This document shows positions 7,629 through 15,965 of a DNA stretch of 41,533 nucleotides, one piece after another. A program made the position numbers and the translations under genes. Source of the DNA: Candidatus Aminicenantes bacterium (GTDB lineage Bacteria > Acidobacteriota > Aminicenantia > Aminicenantales > UBA4085); the NCBI GenBank assembly GCA_026393855.1, contig JAPKZJ010000037.1, positions 1 through 41,533 of the forward strand. The letters are read 5' to 3'. The notes beneath the pieces are model-generated. The model had not been told where the DNA came from, did no database searches, and saw only the letters and a program-made list of their open reading frames with translations. Positions within the stretch are counted from its first letter, which is position 1. Each line of letters opens with the position of its first letter.

Positions 7629-8824
7629 AGTTCCAAATCCCGATCGGTCCCCAACACCCCGCCCTCAAGGAGCCGATCAGCCTGCGCATGACCGTCGAGG
7701 GCGAGGTCATCAAGGACGCCGATCTCCGCCTCGGCTACAACCACCGCGGCATGGAGAAGCTGGCCGAGGAGAAGACCTGGATCCAGAACATCTACCTGAC
7801 CGAGCGCATCTGCGGCATCTGCTCGCACTCCCACGCCACCTGCTTCGTCCAGGGAGCGGAAAAGCTGCTGGAGATCGAGCCCCCGAAGAGGGGCCTATAC
7901 CTCAGATACCTCGTCTCGGAGCTCGAGCGCGTCCACAGCCACCTGCTCTGGCTCGGTGTCGCCGGCCACGAAGCCGGGTTCGACTCGTTCTTCATGTACA
8001 CCTGGCGGGACCGTGAGGTTGTCATGGACCTCCTGGAGATGATCTCGGGCAACCGGGTCCATTACGCCATCAACACCCTGGGCGGAGTCCGGCGCGACCT
8101 GGACGAGATCCAGAAGGCCAAGATCCTGGAGGGCTTGAAAATCCTCAAGGAGCGGAGCGAATACTACCTCAAGATCGGGGCCGGCGAGCCGACTTTCGTC
8201 GGACGCCTGGCCGGCGTCGGCATGCTGTCCAAGCAGCAGGTCATGGACCTCTGCGCTGTCGGCCCGGTGGCCCGGGCCTCCGGCGTCGCCCGCGACGTCC
8301 GTAAGGACGACCCGCACGCTTTCTACAACGACGTGGAGTTCGACGTCGCCACGGCCGACTCATGCGACGTGCTGGGCCGGGCGGTCGTCCGGATCAAGGA
8401 GCTCTTCGAGTCGTACAAGATCGCCGAGTTCGTCGTCCGCAACCTGCCCGACGGGCCGATCGCCGTCAAGTCCCCCCGGCGGGCCAAGCCGGGCGAAGTC
8501 GTCAGCCGCTACGAGGCGCCGCGGGGCGAGAACATCCACTACATCAAGTCCAACGGCACCGACAAGCCGGAGCGGCTCAAGGTTCGGGCCCCGACCCTGG
8601 CCAACTACCCGGCCACGGTGGAGATGCTGCGCCACGGCTTCATCGCCGACATCCCGCTCATTTTCGCCGCCATCGACCCCTGCATCTGCTGCGCGGAGCG
8701 GACGGCCGAGCTGGTCGACGCCCGGACGGGCGAGGAGCGGATCGTCCGCTTCAGCGACCTGCGGCGGCTGGCCGCGAGCCGCGCCGCCCACTCGGACAAA
8801 AGGAACGGGCCATGGCCGCTGTGA
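7625..8824 (+). CDS. [NiFe]-hydrogenase large (catalytic) subunit, group 4 type, NuoD homologue
   Basis: This 399-residue protein is homologous to NuoD but keeps both NiFe-binding motifs: [10 protein letters not shown] with C63 and C66 near the N-terminus, and DPCICCAER with C353 and C356 near the C-terminus. NuoD of complex I lacks these cysteines, so this subunit should bind a NiFe(CN)2CO centre and handle H2/H+. About 40 residues follow the last motif. In HycE and related proteins the maturation protease cuts shortly after the last cysteine, commonly after an Arg or His; R359 is a plausible cut site here. A HycI-type protease is encoded at 12117-12620. The partner is presumably ferredoxin through the NuoI-like subunit. 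Confidence 0.93.
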   Translation: MKFQIPIGPQHPALKEPISLRMTVEGEVIKDADLRLGYNHRGMEKLAEEKTWIQNIYLTERICGICSHSHATCFVQGAEKLLEIEPPKRGLYLRYLVSELERVHSHLLWLGVAGHEAGFDSFFMYTWRDREVVMDLLEMISGNRVHYAINTLGGVRRDLDEIQKAKILEGLKILKERSEYYLKIGAGEPTFVGRLAGVGMLSKQQVMDLCAVGPVARASGVARDVRKDDPHAFYNDVEFDVATADSCDVLGRAVVRIKELFESYKIAEFVVRNLPDGPIAVKSPRRAKPGEVVSRYEAPRGENIHYIKSNGTDKPERLKVRAPTLANYPATVEMLRHGFIADIPLIFAAIDPCICCAERTAELVDARTGEERIVRFSDLRRLAASRAAHSDKRNGPWPL

Positions 8825-9783
8825 AAACCCTCTTCTACCTGGTCGTCTACCCCGGTCTTCTCTTCCTGTTCGTCTATGCCACCTTCTGCGAATGGTTCGA
8901 CCGGAAGATCTACGCCCGCCTCCAGAACCGCATGGGCCCCACCCATACCGGCCGCGGCGGCGTGCTCCAACCGGTGGCCGACTTCTTCAAGCTGCTGGCC
9001 AAAGAGGACATCGTCCCGGACCGGGCCGACAAGGCCCTGTTCACCTGGCTGCCGGTCGTCGGCCTGGCTATCGTCCTGACCGCCGGAATACTTCTCCCGG
9101 TCTGGCATTCCCAACCCGGTGCCTCCACCTTCAACTCCTTCTCGGGCGACCTCATCATCCTGCTCTATCTGCTGAGCCTTCCGACCCTGATCTTCTTCCT
9201 GGCCGGCTGGGCTTCGACCAACGCCTTTTCGATCATCGGCGGCACCCGCGTCCTGACCATGCTTTTCGGGTACGAGGTGCCTCTCTTCCTGGCCGTGCTG
9301 GGCCCGGCCATGCTGGCCGGATCGTGGCGCCTGGTCGAGATCGCGGCCTTCTATCAGCACCGGCCGTACCTCCTGCTTGTCAACATCATCGGCTTCGGGG
9401 TCGCCCTGGTCTGCGTTCAGGCCAAGCTGGAGCGGACGCCCTTCGATATCCCGCACGCCGAGACCGAGATCGTCGGCGGCACCTTCACCGAGTACTCGGG
9501 CAAGAAGCTGGCCCTCTTCCGGCTGATGACCGACATCGAGATGGTCGTCTCGGCCGGCCTGGTCGCGGCCGTCTTTATGGGCGGGTTCGGGGGCGGCCTC
9601 ATCCTGGGCTTCATCCAGTTCATCCTCAAGACCCTGTTCGTCATCTTCCTGCTGACGCTGATGCGGGCGACGACGTCCCGCCTCCGGGTCGACCAGGTGG
9701 TCACGGTGGCCTGGAAATACCTGGCTCCGCTGGCCGTCCTTCAGCTCCTGATCGTCATCCTGGTCAAGGGATTGGTGTTATGA
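8812..9783 (+). CDS. NuoH-like membrane subunit (EchB/HycD/MbhM type)
   Basis: The 323-residue protein anchors the catalytic arm to the membrane. Family signatures are the first cytosolic loop [19 protein letters not shown] followed by [15 protein letters not shown], and the later loop [17 protein letters not shown] followed by [11 protein letters not shown]. Both match NuoH and hydrogenase counterparts, including the acidic residues of the E-channel region. The ATG at 8812 lies inside the end of the large-subunit gene (13-bp overlap), with AAAAGGA as the likely ribosome-binding site. About eight hydrophobic segments can be seen. Confidence 0.9.
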   Translation: MAAVKTLFYLVVYPGLLFLFVYATFCEWFDRKIYARLQNRMGPTHTGRGGVLQPVADFFKLLAKEDIVPDRADKALFTWLPVVGLAIVLTAGILLPVWHSQPGASTFNSFSGDLIILLYLLSLPTLIFFLAGWASTNAFSIIGGTRVLTMLFGYEVPLFLAVLGPAMLAGSWRLVEIAAFYQHRPYLLLVNIIGFGVALVCVQAKLERTPFDIPHAETEIVGGTFTEYSGKKLALFRLMTDIEMVVSAGLVAAVFMGGFGGGLILGFIQFILKTLFVIFLLTLMRATTSRLRVDQVVTVAWKYLAPLAVLQLLIVILVKGLVL

Positions 9784-10220
9784 AATTAGGCATTTTCCTT
9801 CCCGAGCTGATCCGGTCCCTATTCAAGAAACCGAACACGGTCGACTACCCCTTCCAGAAGCTCGAAGTCCCGCCGGGCTTCCGCGGCACGCCGTTCCTCC
9901 ACCCCGATTTGTGCATCGCCTGCCGGGCCTGCGAGCGGGATTGCCCGGCCGAGGCCATCGAGATCGAGGAGCTCTCCAAGGAAGAAAAGAAATTCCAGAT
10001 GATCATCCACAACGACCGCTGCATCCATTGCGCGCAGTGCGTGGACTCCTGCCCGACCACCCCGGTCAAGGCCATGGAGATGGATCACCTCTACGAGCTG
10101 GCCGACTTCGACCGCCACAACCTGAAGATGCAATACGTCTACACCCGAGCCCTGCCGAAGAAGCCGGCGGGCTCTGCCGCCGTGCCGACCGTCATCAAGC
10201 CCGAACCGGCCAAGCTTTAA
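9780..10220 (+). CDS. NuoI-like 2[4Fe-4S] ferredoxin subunit
   Basis: The 146-residue protein has two complete CxxCxxCxxxCP motifs: C45, C48, C51 and C55, and C81, C84, C87 and C91. They would carry two [4Fe-4S] clusters that relay electrons between a soluble ferredoxin and the small subunit, as in MbhN, EchF or NuoI. The start codon overlaps the NuoH-like stop. A Pro/Lys-rich tail follows the ferredoxin fold. No nuoE, nuoF or nuoG follows, so no NADH- or flavin-binding input module belongs to this operon. The operon ends with a strong terminator 18 bases further on. Confidence 0.9.
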   Translation: MKLGIFLPELIRSLFKKPNTVDYPFQKLEVPPGFRGTPFLHPDLCIACRACERDCPAEAIEIEELSKEEKKFQMIIHNDRCIHCAQCVDSCPTTPVKAMEMDHLYELADFDRHNLKMQYVYTRALPKKPAGSAAVPTVIKPEPAKL

Positions 10221-10238
10221 GCCGCGTTTGCCGATCCA

Positions 10239-10269
10239 GGGGAACGGAAAACCGTTCCCCCTTTTTTTT
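10239..10269 (+). terminator. Rho-independent terminator of the hydrogenase operon
   Basis: A nine-base-pair stem GGGGAACGG/CCGTTCCCC encloses an AAAA loop and is followed by one C and eight T residues. It begins 19 bases after the stop of the NuoI-like gene, so transcription from 792-821 should end here. Confidence 0.93.
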
Positions 10270-10349
10270 GCCCTCGACGCACCCGATGCAACCTTTCCGT
10301 TGCCGGACGGTCTATCTGAAAGGAGACCGATTCCGGCCGGGAGGTTCTC

Positions 10350-11855
10350 ATGATTCGGACCCGCGTCTTCATCGGCACCGTTTTGCTCATCCTGCCCATG
10401 CTTATCGCTGCGGAAAGACAGGCCCCGCCCGACGGGCCCCGCATCGAATGGGCCCCCCTCCCGGCCCCTTTCGCCGAGCCGCGTCCGGACGCCAGGACCG
10501 GTTACTTGATCGTTCCCGAACGGAGGGAGACGCCGCGCTCCGGCCGGACCATTCGACTCCCATTCCTCATCCTGAAAAGCCGGAGCGCCTCGCCGCGGCC
10601 GGACCCGGTCTTCTTCACGGCGGGAGGGCCCGGCGGAAGCACCCTCTCCCGGACCGGCTTTTTCAGCCGCTCTCCGCTTCGCGACGATCGGGACATCATC
10701 CTCCTCGAGCAGCGCGGAAACAGGTTTGCCGAGCCGGCCTTGATGGGCCCGGAAATCGACCGCGCCCTCCGGTCAGGCTGGGGAGCGCGGCTCAACGGAG
10801 ATCCGGATCCCCTGGTGGTGAAGGCGGCGCTGAGCGCGGCCGCCCGGTCGCTGAAGGAATCCGGCATCGACCCGACAGGCTATACCACCAAGGAGAGCGC
10901 GGCCGATATCGCCGAGCTTCGGCGGCTGTTGGGGATCGAGGCCTGGAATCTCTACGGCGTCTCCTACGGCACCAAGTTGATTCTGACGATCCTGCGCGAT
11001 CATCCGGAAGGGGTGCGCGCGGTCATTCTCGATTCCGTCCTGCCCCTCGAGGCCAATTGCGACGAAGAGACGCCGGCCAATATCCTGGTTGCTCTCAACA
11101 GCGTCTTCGCGGTCTGCCGCGAGGACGAGAGGCTGCGAGAGCGATTTCCGGACCTGCGCGAGCGGTTCTTCCGTTTATTGGCCGAAGCCAACCGGCATCC
11201 GATCGAGATCGAAACGACGAATCCATCGGAGGCCAAGCCCCTCGCCGTGACCTTGGACGGCGTCGGGATCATGAATTGCGTTTATAACGGGCTGGAAGAC
11301 TCTTCGGTTGTGCCCAGGCTTCCCCTGATCATCGACGCGGCCTGCCGGGGTGAATACGCCCGTCTCGCCCCCTTGGCCAAAACCTATTTGGGCTCCACGC
11401 AGGGAACGGCCTGGGGCATGAGGATCTCGGTTTGGTGCAACGAGGAGCTTCCGTTTATGGATCCCAAGAAGGTTCTCCGCCCCTCCGGGCTGCCGCCCGA
11501 GCTGGCCCGGTTTATCCAGCCCCAGATCCCCTGGGGCGCGCAACGGGCGTGGCCGAGAGGCCATCCCGCCGAGGCCGAAAACAGGCCGGTGCGGAGCTTC
11601 GTCCCGACCCTGATCGCCGCCGGCGAGTTCGACCCCGACACGCCGACGAAATGGGCCCACCAAACCGCCGGCCATCTTCCGAACGCCCGTCTCATCGAAT
11701 TCGCCGGATTTTCACACGCCCCCTTGTTCGGGCATCCCGAAGCGGCCAGAATCATGCGCGAATTCCTAGCGGTTCCTTCCCGGACGCCTGAGCCGGGGAA
11801 AGCGGCCGAACGCCCGGCTTTTCGGATCTCCTGGGAGGAGCCCCCACCGAACTAA
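10350..11855 (+). CDS. Exported alpha/beta-hydrolase, peptidase family S33 (tripeptidyl aminopeptidase/proline iminopeptidase type)
   Basis: The 501-residue product starts with a signal-like segment (VFIGTVLLILPMLIAAE, residues 6-22). The catalytic elements of an S33 hydrolase are visible: an oxyanion loop GGPGG at 92-96, the nucleophile elbow YGVSYGT with S205, an acid in GEFDPDTP (D428), and a histidine in GFSHAPL (H456). The length and the large lid between the nucleophile and the acid fit secreted tripeptidyl aminopeptidase-like enzymes that remove N-terminal peptides, often after Pro. A GGGAGG site precedes the ATG. It is a single gene between the hydrogenase terminator and a repeat and is probably unrelated to the hydrogenase. 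The exact substrate cannot be read from the sequence. Confidence 0.8.
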   Translation: MIRTRVFIGTVLLILPMLIAAERQAPPDGPRIEWAPLPAPFAEPRPDARTGYLIVPERRETPRSGRTIRLPFLILKSRSASPRPDPVFFTAGGPGGSTLSRTGFFSRSPLRDDRDIILLEQRGNRFAEPALMGPEIDRALRSGWGARLNGDPDPLVVKAALSAAARSLKESGIDPTGYTTKESAADIAELRRLLGIEAWNLYGVSYGTKLILTILRDHPEGVRAVILDSVLPLEANCDEETPANILVALNSVFAVCREDERLRERFPDLRERFFRLLAEANRHPIEIETTNPSEAKPLAVTLDGVGIMNCVYNGLEDSSVVPRLPLIIDAACRGEYARLAPLAKTYLGSTQGTAWGMRISVWCNEELPFMDPKKVLRPSGLPPELARFIQPQIPWGAQRAWPRGHPAEAENRPVRSFVPTLIAAGEFDPDTPTKWAHQTAGHLPNARLIEFAGFSHAPLFGHPEAARIMREFLAVPSRTPEPGKAAERPAFRISWEEPPPN

Positions 11856-11928
11856 CGGCTGGCCCGAATCGCAAACGCTCCTCCGAGGCGTCTTTTTCAT
11901 CAGGACGAAACAATTCCCCCCTTCCTTG

Positions 11929-12081
11929 GCCTGATACATTCGCGGCGCAAAACTCCGCTTTTTCAAATCGGGGATATAAGCGCCGCTCAGTATGAACCCT
12001 GTTAATACCCCGGGCTTTAGCCCGCCCTCATCCGCTTCGCGGTTGAGGACTGCAAAGCCCGGGGTATCGAGCGGGTTTATT
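11929..12081. repeat. Repeat family 3, copy 1 (hairpin-rich, about 150 bp)
   Basis: This intergenic stretch matches the reverse complement of 28375-28493. Shared blocks in order are GCCTGATACATTCGCGGCGC, TTTTCAAATCGGGG, ATAAGCGCCGCTCAGTAT, ATACCCCGGGCTTTAGCCC and ATCGAGCGGGTTTATT. This copy has about 40 extra bases (roughly 12020-12062), partly a second CCCGGGGTAT in inverted orientation. GGCGC/GCGCC and CCCCGGGCTTT/AAAGCCCGGGG inverted pairs mean it could form stacked hairpins. It contains no gene and lies between the S33 peptidase and the promoter of the hydrogenase protease gene. Confidence 0.75.
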
Positions 12082-12108
12082 GTCTCGAGCCGGGGTCTGC
12101 GCTAGACT
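12080..12108 (+). promoter_or_regulatory. Promoter of the hydrogenase maturation protease gene
   Basis: TTGTCT (12080-12085) and TAGACT (12103-12108) are spaced by 17 bases. The ATG at 12117 lies where transcription should start, and no Shine-Dalgarno site precedes it, so the mRNA may be leaderless. The -35 box overlaps the edge of the repeat at 11929-12081. Confidence 0.5.
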
Positions 12109-12116
12109 GGACCCCG

Positions 12117-12620
12117 ATGAGCTCGACATGGCGGAAAATCCTGGAAGAGGCCATCCGTGCCGCCAACAAGGTCGTCGTCCTCGCTGCGGGCAATCCGGAT
12201 AAAGGGGATGACGGCGCTGGCCCCGCCTGCGCGGCCGCACTTCGAAGGCGGCAGGCCGAGCGCTCGAACGAGACGGTCCTCATCATCGACGGCCGAGAAA
12301 CTCCGGAAAGCCAGACCGGCCGGATCCGCCGTTTCGGGCCGGAATTGACGATTATTATCGACGCCGCGATCGGCGGACGCACTCCTGGAACGATCTTCAT
12401 CGTCGAACGGGAGAAGATCGCCGACGAGGGCGTCTCGACCCATACGATTTCGCTTCTGTATCTCGTTCGTTATCTGGAAGAAAGCATCGACTCGCAGGTC
12501 ATCGTCTTAGGCATCGAGCCGTCATCTCTTGAGCTCGGCTCCCCCATGAGCCCGGAAGTCCGTCAGGCCGTGGACGAGATTGTCTCGGAGTTGTCCTTGT
12601 GCTTTGGAAAAACATCGTAG
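12117..12620 (+). CDS. hycI: HycI-type [NiFe]-hydrogenase maturation endopeptidase
   Basis: The 167-residue protein follows the HycI pattern closely: AAGNPDKGDDGAGP near residue 23, IIDGRETPES, IIDAAIGG with a PGTI step, STHTISL, and LGIEPSS followed by PMSPEVRQAVDE. The three nickel-sensing ligands of E. coli HycI (Asp16, Asp62, His90) correspond to D31, D82 and H109. The enzyme trims the C-terminus of a group 4 hydrogenase large subunit after nickel insertion. Its obvious client is the large subunit at 7625-8824. It is not in the hydrogenase operon but 1.9 kb beyond its terminator, with its own promoter. Other hyp maturation genes are not in the window. Confidence 0.88.
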   Translation: MSSTWRKILEEAIRAANKVVVLAAGNPDKGDDGAGPACAAALRRRQAERSNETVLIIDGRETPESQTGRIRRFGPELTIIIDAAIGGRTPGTIFIVEREKIADEGVSTHTISLLYLVRYLEESIDSQVIVLGIEPSSLELGSPMSPEVRQAVDEIVSELSLCFGKTS

Positions 12621-12679
12621 ATATAGCCGAATAAAAGTTGGCCTATAAATAAGCGTCAGTCTCTTTGCTCTTTATCCAG

Positions 12680-12991
12680 TCCCGGGGAGAAAAGCGGTTC
12701 GAAGTGCACCGTTGGGGGCAACGGTATCATGCCGCGTGAACAGTTCTTTCTACAGCCGTGATAGCGACGAGAGAACAACGCAGCAAGACCGGCCAACGGC
12801 CAGGCTTTGCGCGGTCCTCGACGGGACGATTGCTTCAACGGTCCCCGCGAGGGCGAAATTGCGAGGGCGGCGTCTTTTTCCACAACTCTCTAAGGGAACC
12901 TGGCTTTGCAGGCGCCGAGGAGAGCTGTGGGAAAAGACGAAAAGAGCCCGAAGCCGCCGGGACGGCACCCCGAACCGCCCTCCCCGGGAAT
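12680..12991. repeat. Palindromic repeat family 1, copy B (about 312 bp)
   Basis: The ends are inverted copies: TCCCGGGGAG...GCGGTTCG (12680-12701) against CCCCGAACCGCCCTCCCCGG (12968-12987). Inside, ACCGTTGGGGGCAACGGT (12708-12725) is itself a hairpin, and its exact reverse complement is found at 20748-20765 in copy C. A second internal inverted pair is GTCTTTTTCCACAACTCTC (12871-12889) with GAGAGCTGTGGGAAAAGAC (12920-12938), 17 of 19 matching. ATTGCTTCAAC (12829-12839) is shared with copy A. The nested pairing suggests selection for folding of DNA or RNA. No transposase is encoded. Confidence 0.75.
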
Positions 12992-13030
12992 TAAGAATGG
13001 ACCTTTAGCGCTAGCTCCCGCAGGTAAAGA

Positions 13031-13052
13031 GGGGATTACGTATACTGTCCCC
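13031..13052. terminator. Short hairpin downstream of dnaN
   Basis: GGGGA (13031-13035) pairs with TCCCC (13048-13052) around a TACGTATAC-containing loop. It lies directly beyond the dnaN stop (minus strand). On the minus strand there is no clear T-run after the stem, so termination is possible but weakly supported. It could be a small repeat of its own. Confidence 0.3.
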
Positions 13053-13059
13053 CTATTTA

Positions 13060-14160
13060 TTAAATCTTCATCGGCATGAGGACATACAGGCTCTTGAGTC
13101 CATCCTCGCCCTCGGGCTTCAGCAGCGCGGCGCTGTTCTCATCCTTGAGCTCGAAGCGGATCTTGTCCCCGCCGACCGTCGTCAGGAAGTCGAGGATGTA
13201 TTGGGAATTGAAACCGATCTCGATCCCGGCGCCTTTGTACTCGACGTCGAGCTTGTCGCGAGCCTCGCCCATTTCCGGATTGGAGGAGAAGAGGCGGATG
13301 CGGTTCTTCTCGAAGGTGAACTTGATGCCGCGTGAACGTTCGGCCGAGAGCAGGGAAACGCGCCGAATGGCGTCGGTGAAGGCGGCTCGGGGCAAAAGCG
13401 CGTGGTTGGGGTTGTCCTTGGGGATGACGGCTTCGAAATTGGGGAATTTGCTCTCGATGACGCGGGAAATAAGCGTCCGCGCGCCGCTGCGGAAAAAGAG
13501 GTTGTTCTCGTCCATGTCGAACTCGATCATTCCCTCCCCGAACTTGCGGAGTTCGTTGAGGGTCTTTTTGGCTACGATCACCCGAAGCTCTTTGGCCGGC
13601 TGCAGATCCGGAATCTGCCGCTGGCAATAGGACAGGCGGTGGCCGTCCGTGCTGATCAGTTCGAGCGATTTGGCTTTGATGACCATCAGGGCGCCGTTCA
13701 AGTAATAGCGCTGTTCTTGAGCGATAGCGAAGAAAACGCGATCGATCATGTCCTGGAAGGCATCCACGGGGAAAGCGATCTTCGTCTCGAACTTGGGATC
13801 CGGCACCTGGGGATAATCGTCTTTGGGCAGGCACATGACCTTGAATTCGCTCTCGCCGGCCGTGACCCTCATCATCAGGTCCCGGTCTTCTTTGAAGGTG
13901 ACGGCTTCGCCGTCCGGAAGGGATTTGACGATCTCGAAGATCTTCTTGCCCGAGATCGTCACCGCACCGGGCTCTTCGACCTGGGCTTCGACATGGGTGC
14001 GCAGGCCGACTTCCAGGTCCGTCCCGGTCAGCTCGACCAAGCCTTCGGCCGCCTGGATCAAAACGTTGGCCAGGATCGGCATCGTATTGCGCTTCTCGAC
14101 AATGCCTTGCAGCAGCTGAAGCTCGTCCAGGATGGCTTCTTTGCGGATCGTGAATTGCAT
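13060..14160 (-). CDS. dnaN: DNA polymerase III beta subunit (sliding clamp)
   Basis: The 366-residue protein has the length and three-domain plan of bacterial beta clamps. It begins MQFTIRKEAILDELQLLQGIVEKRNTMP-like, where 'R.TMPILANVLI' is a conserved clamp element, and ends with YVLMPMKI, matching the 'y.imPmr' C-terminus that forms part of the protein-binding pocket. The clamp rings DNA and tethers replicative polymerases. An AAGGTGAGG site precedes the ATG. It lies 129 bp downstream of dnaA on the same strand, the classical dnaA-dnaN arrangement beside oriC. No recF or gyrB follows; instead the gene meets a repeat and the hydrogenase protease gene head-on. Confidence 0.95.
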   Translation of the reverse strand: MQFTIRKEAILDELQLLQGIVEKRNTMPILANVLIQAAEGLVELTGTDLEVGLRTHVEAQVEEPGAVTISGKKIFEIVKSLPDGEAVTFKEDRDLMMRVTAGESEFKVMCLPKDDYPQVPDPKFETKIAFPVDAFQDMIDRVFFAIAQEQRYYLNGALMVIKAKSLELISTDGHRLSYCQRQIPDLQPAKELRVIVAKKTLNELRKFGEGMIEFDMDENNLFFRSGARTLISRVIESKFPNFEAVIPKDNPNHALLPRAAFTDAIRRVSLLSAERSRGIKFTFEKNRIRLFSSNPEMGEARDKLDVEYKGAGIEIGFNSQYILDFLTTVGGDKIRFELKDENSAALLKPEGEDGLKSLYVLMPMKI

Positions 14161-14289
14161 ATCCTCACCTTCCTCGGAGATTTCCTCAAAACGCGAGCGT
14201 CTTATTCTTTCCTAACCATTCCAGATTAATCAAGAAGAAGAATAAAATCAATTGCAAATGTGACTAACCGGCGTAAGTCCCGCATTTCA

Positions 14290-15615
14290 TTATTGCATGA
14301 ACCCGATCAGGCTGTTGATTTCCTTGTCGAATTCGGGATTGTCCTGGCGCATCTTCTCGATCTTGCGGATGCTGTGCAGGACGGTGGTGTGGTGTTTTCC
14401 ACCGAATTTCTTGCCGATCTCAGGCAGGGAGGCGTCCGTCAGCTCCTTGGTCAAATACATGGCTATCTGACGGGGGAAAGAGACTTTGGGTGAGTTGTTC
14501 TTGGCCTTGAGCTGGGCCGGCTTGATCTTGTAGGTGTGGCAGACGAGCTTTTGGATCTTGTCGACGTTGACGACGCGGGAGGTCGAATCCAGGAGATCCT
14601 TGAGCGATTCGCGGGCCAGGTCGATATCGATCGGCTCGCCCTTGAGGGAGGCGTAGGCGACGACCCGGCGCAGATATCCCTCCAGCTCCCGGACGTTGGA
14701 ATGGACCTTGTCGGCGATGAACAAGGCGACGCTTTCCGGCAGGACGACATTTTCCTGTTCGGCTTTTTTATTGATGATGGCGATGCGGGTCTCGATATCC
14801 GGCGGCTTGAGGTCGGCGATCAGGCCCCATTCGAACCGGGATCGGAACCGCTCCTCCAGCCCGGCGATCTCCTTCGGCGGGCAGTCGCTGGAGATGACGA
14901 TCTGCTTCTGGCTGTCGTAGAGATGGTTGAAGGTATGGAAGAACTCTTCCTTGGTCCGATCCTTGCCGCCGAGCGTATGGATATCGTCCATAATCAGGAC
15001 GTCGATGGATCGATACTTCTGCCGGAAATCCAGGATCTTGCCGTACTGGAGATGGTTGACTAGGTCGTTCATGAACTTTTCGGTGGTGATGTAGAGGATC
15101 TTCAGCCGCGGGTCGTTCTGGAGCGAGGCGTGGCCGATGGCGTTCATGAGGTGGGTCTTGCCGAGACCCGAGCCGCCGTAGAGATAGAGCGGGTTGTATG
15201 AACGGGCCGGGTTCTTGGACACGGCCAGGGCCGCGGCGTGGGCGAACTGGTTGCAGTTGCCGACGACGAAGGCGTCGAAGGAATAGTTGGGGTTCAGGTT
15301 GGGGTTGAGGAGGTTCCCGAACTTGGTCCGGCGCTCGTCGGGCGAATTCCGCTTGAACGAGAAGGTCGCGTCGTCGAAGATGTACTTCACTTCGATCGAT
15401 TTGCCGAGGACCACCTTGCCGATCTCGTTGATCAAGGCTGAATAGTGGAAGGACAGCCAGTCCTTGAAGTATGCGTTGGGCACTTTGACATAGAGGCTGT
15501 CGCCGTCTTGTCCGATGAATGAGGTCGGGTCGAACCAGGTCTCAAAGCTGTTCGCGTCGACCGTTTTTTGGACCTCGAGAAGGACCTGGAGCCACGGGTT
15601 GGTCTTGTCTGACAT
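14290..15615 (-). CDS. dnaA: Chromosomal replication initiator protein
   Basis: The product (441 residues from the ATG at 15613-15615) has all DnaA domains: an N-terminal interaction domain starting MSDKTNPWLQVLLEVQ, an AAA+ core with Walker A YGGSGLGKTHLMNAIG and Walker B VLIMDDIHTLGG, and the C-terminal DNA-binding signature GGKHHTTVLHSIRKIE. An in-frame ATG at 15654 would add 13 residues read through DnaA-box-like sequence, so the shorter start is preferred. No strong Shine-Dalgarno site is seen at either start. The promoter at 15701-15729 and the DnaA boxes between it and the start suggest autoregulation by DnaA. Confidence 0.96.
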   Translation of the reverse strand: MSDKTNPWLQVLLEVQKTVDANSFETWFDPTSFIGQDGDSLYVKVPNAYFKDWLSFHYSALINEIGKVVLGKSIEVKYIFDDATFSFKRNSPDERRTKFGNLLNPNLNPNYSFDAFVVGNCNQFAHAAALAVSKNPARSYNPLYLYGGSGLGKTHLMNAIGHASLQNDPRLKILYITTEKFMNDLVNHLQYGKILDFRQKYRSIDVLIMDDIHTLGGKDRTKEEFFHTFNHLYDSQKQIVISSDCPPKEIAGLEERFRSRFEWGLIADLKPPDIETRIAIINKKAEQENVVLPESVALFIADKVHSNVRELEGYLRRVVAYASLKGEPIDIDLARESLKDLLDSTSRVVNVDKIQKLVCHTYKIKPAQLKAKNNSPKVSFPRQIAMYLTKELTDASLPEIGKKFGGKHHTTVLHSIRKIEKMRQDNPEFDKEINSLIGFMQ

Positions 15616-15805
15616 GATCTTGTTGCTGATATTTTTCCACAGATTTTTCCACAACTGTGGAAATTAGTTATCCCGCTTGCCGGGGGGAATTAGCCTGCTC
15701 ATGATAGCAAACCGATTTTGTTAATTCAAGGACTTTTTTAATTTGTTTTTATATTTCATAAGGTGTTGTATATAAAACAATTAATTAATTCTTATTGATC
15801 CTCTA
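15616..15805. other. Putative chromosomal replication origin (oriC) upstream of dnaA
   Basis: Three DnaA-box-like nonamers lie close to the dnaA start: TTTTCCACA at 15633-15641 and 15645-15653, and its inverse TGTGGAAAT at 15656-15664. About 50 bp further, bases 15705-15800 are strikingly AT-rich for this GC-rich window (runs such as ATTTGTTTTTATATTTCATA), which suits a DNA-unwinding element. The combination of dnaA, DnaA boxes and an AT-rich stretch is the usual bacterial origin layout. The boxes differ from the TTATCCACA consensus at one or two positions. A genome-wide GC-skew switch here would settle it. Confidence 0.7.
15701..15729 (-). promoter_or_regulatory. Promoter of dnaA
   Basis: Read on the minus strand, TTGAAT (15724-15729) and TATCAT (15701-15706) are separated by 17 bases. 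The predicted transcript starts near 15694 and passes through the three DnaA-box-like sites before the start codon at 15615. Confidence 0.6.
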
Positions 15806-15965
15806 GGGAAGGTCGTGGAAGGAAGCGGCGGGCTCTTTGCGGCAGCTTCCGCGCCGGACGCGCCGGGCTTGAGGAAAACTCGATTCGGCGCCTTGCCGAG
15901 CAGGCCGAAGGCCCGAATTTGGGGCCTCAAATCGGGCCCGCACCGGGGAAATCCGGGAAAACCCT
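15806..15965. other. Hairpin-rich spacer between oriC and the envelope operon end
   Basis: The spacer lies downstream of the leftward envelope operon. GGCCCGAATTTG (15910-15921) pairs with CAAATCGGGCC (15928-15938), and GGAAGC pairs with GCTTCC further left. These may act as a transcription end for the operon and shield oriC from it. No T-run typical of an intrinsic terminator follows on the minus strand, so the role is uncertain. Confidence 0.35.

Larger units (their letters stand above)
12621..13059. other. Intergenic region with a palindromic repeat and a short hairpin
   Basis: No gene is evident in these 439 bases between the hydrogenase protease and dnaN, which converge here. They hold repeat family 1 copy B (12680-12991) and a short GGGGA/TCCCC hairpin just beyond the dnaN stop (13031-13052). 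Open frames of 70-100 codons in this stretch follow the palindrome and have no recognisable product. Confidence 0.7.

Noticed and set aside
834-10220. Annotation as respiratory complex I (NADH:quinone oxidoreductase)
   Set aside because: The D subunit has both NiFe cysteine pairs, the B subunit has hydrogenase-type CxxC spacing, nuoE, nuoF and nuoG are absent, and a HycI protease is nearby.
15616-15654. Longer DnaA start at 15654
   Set aside because: The extra 13 residues are read from DnaA-box-like sequence, there is no ribosome-binding site, and the shorter start gives the usual N-terminus.
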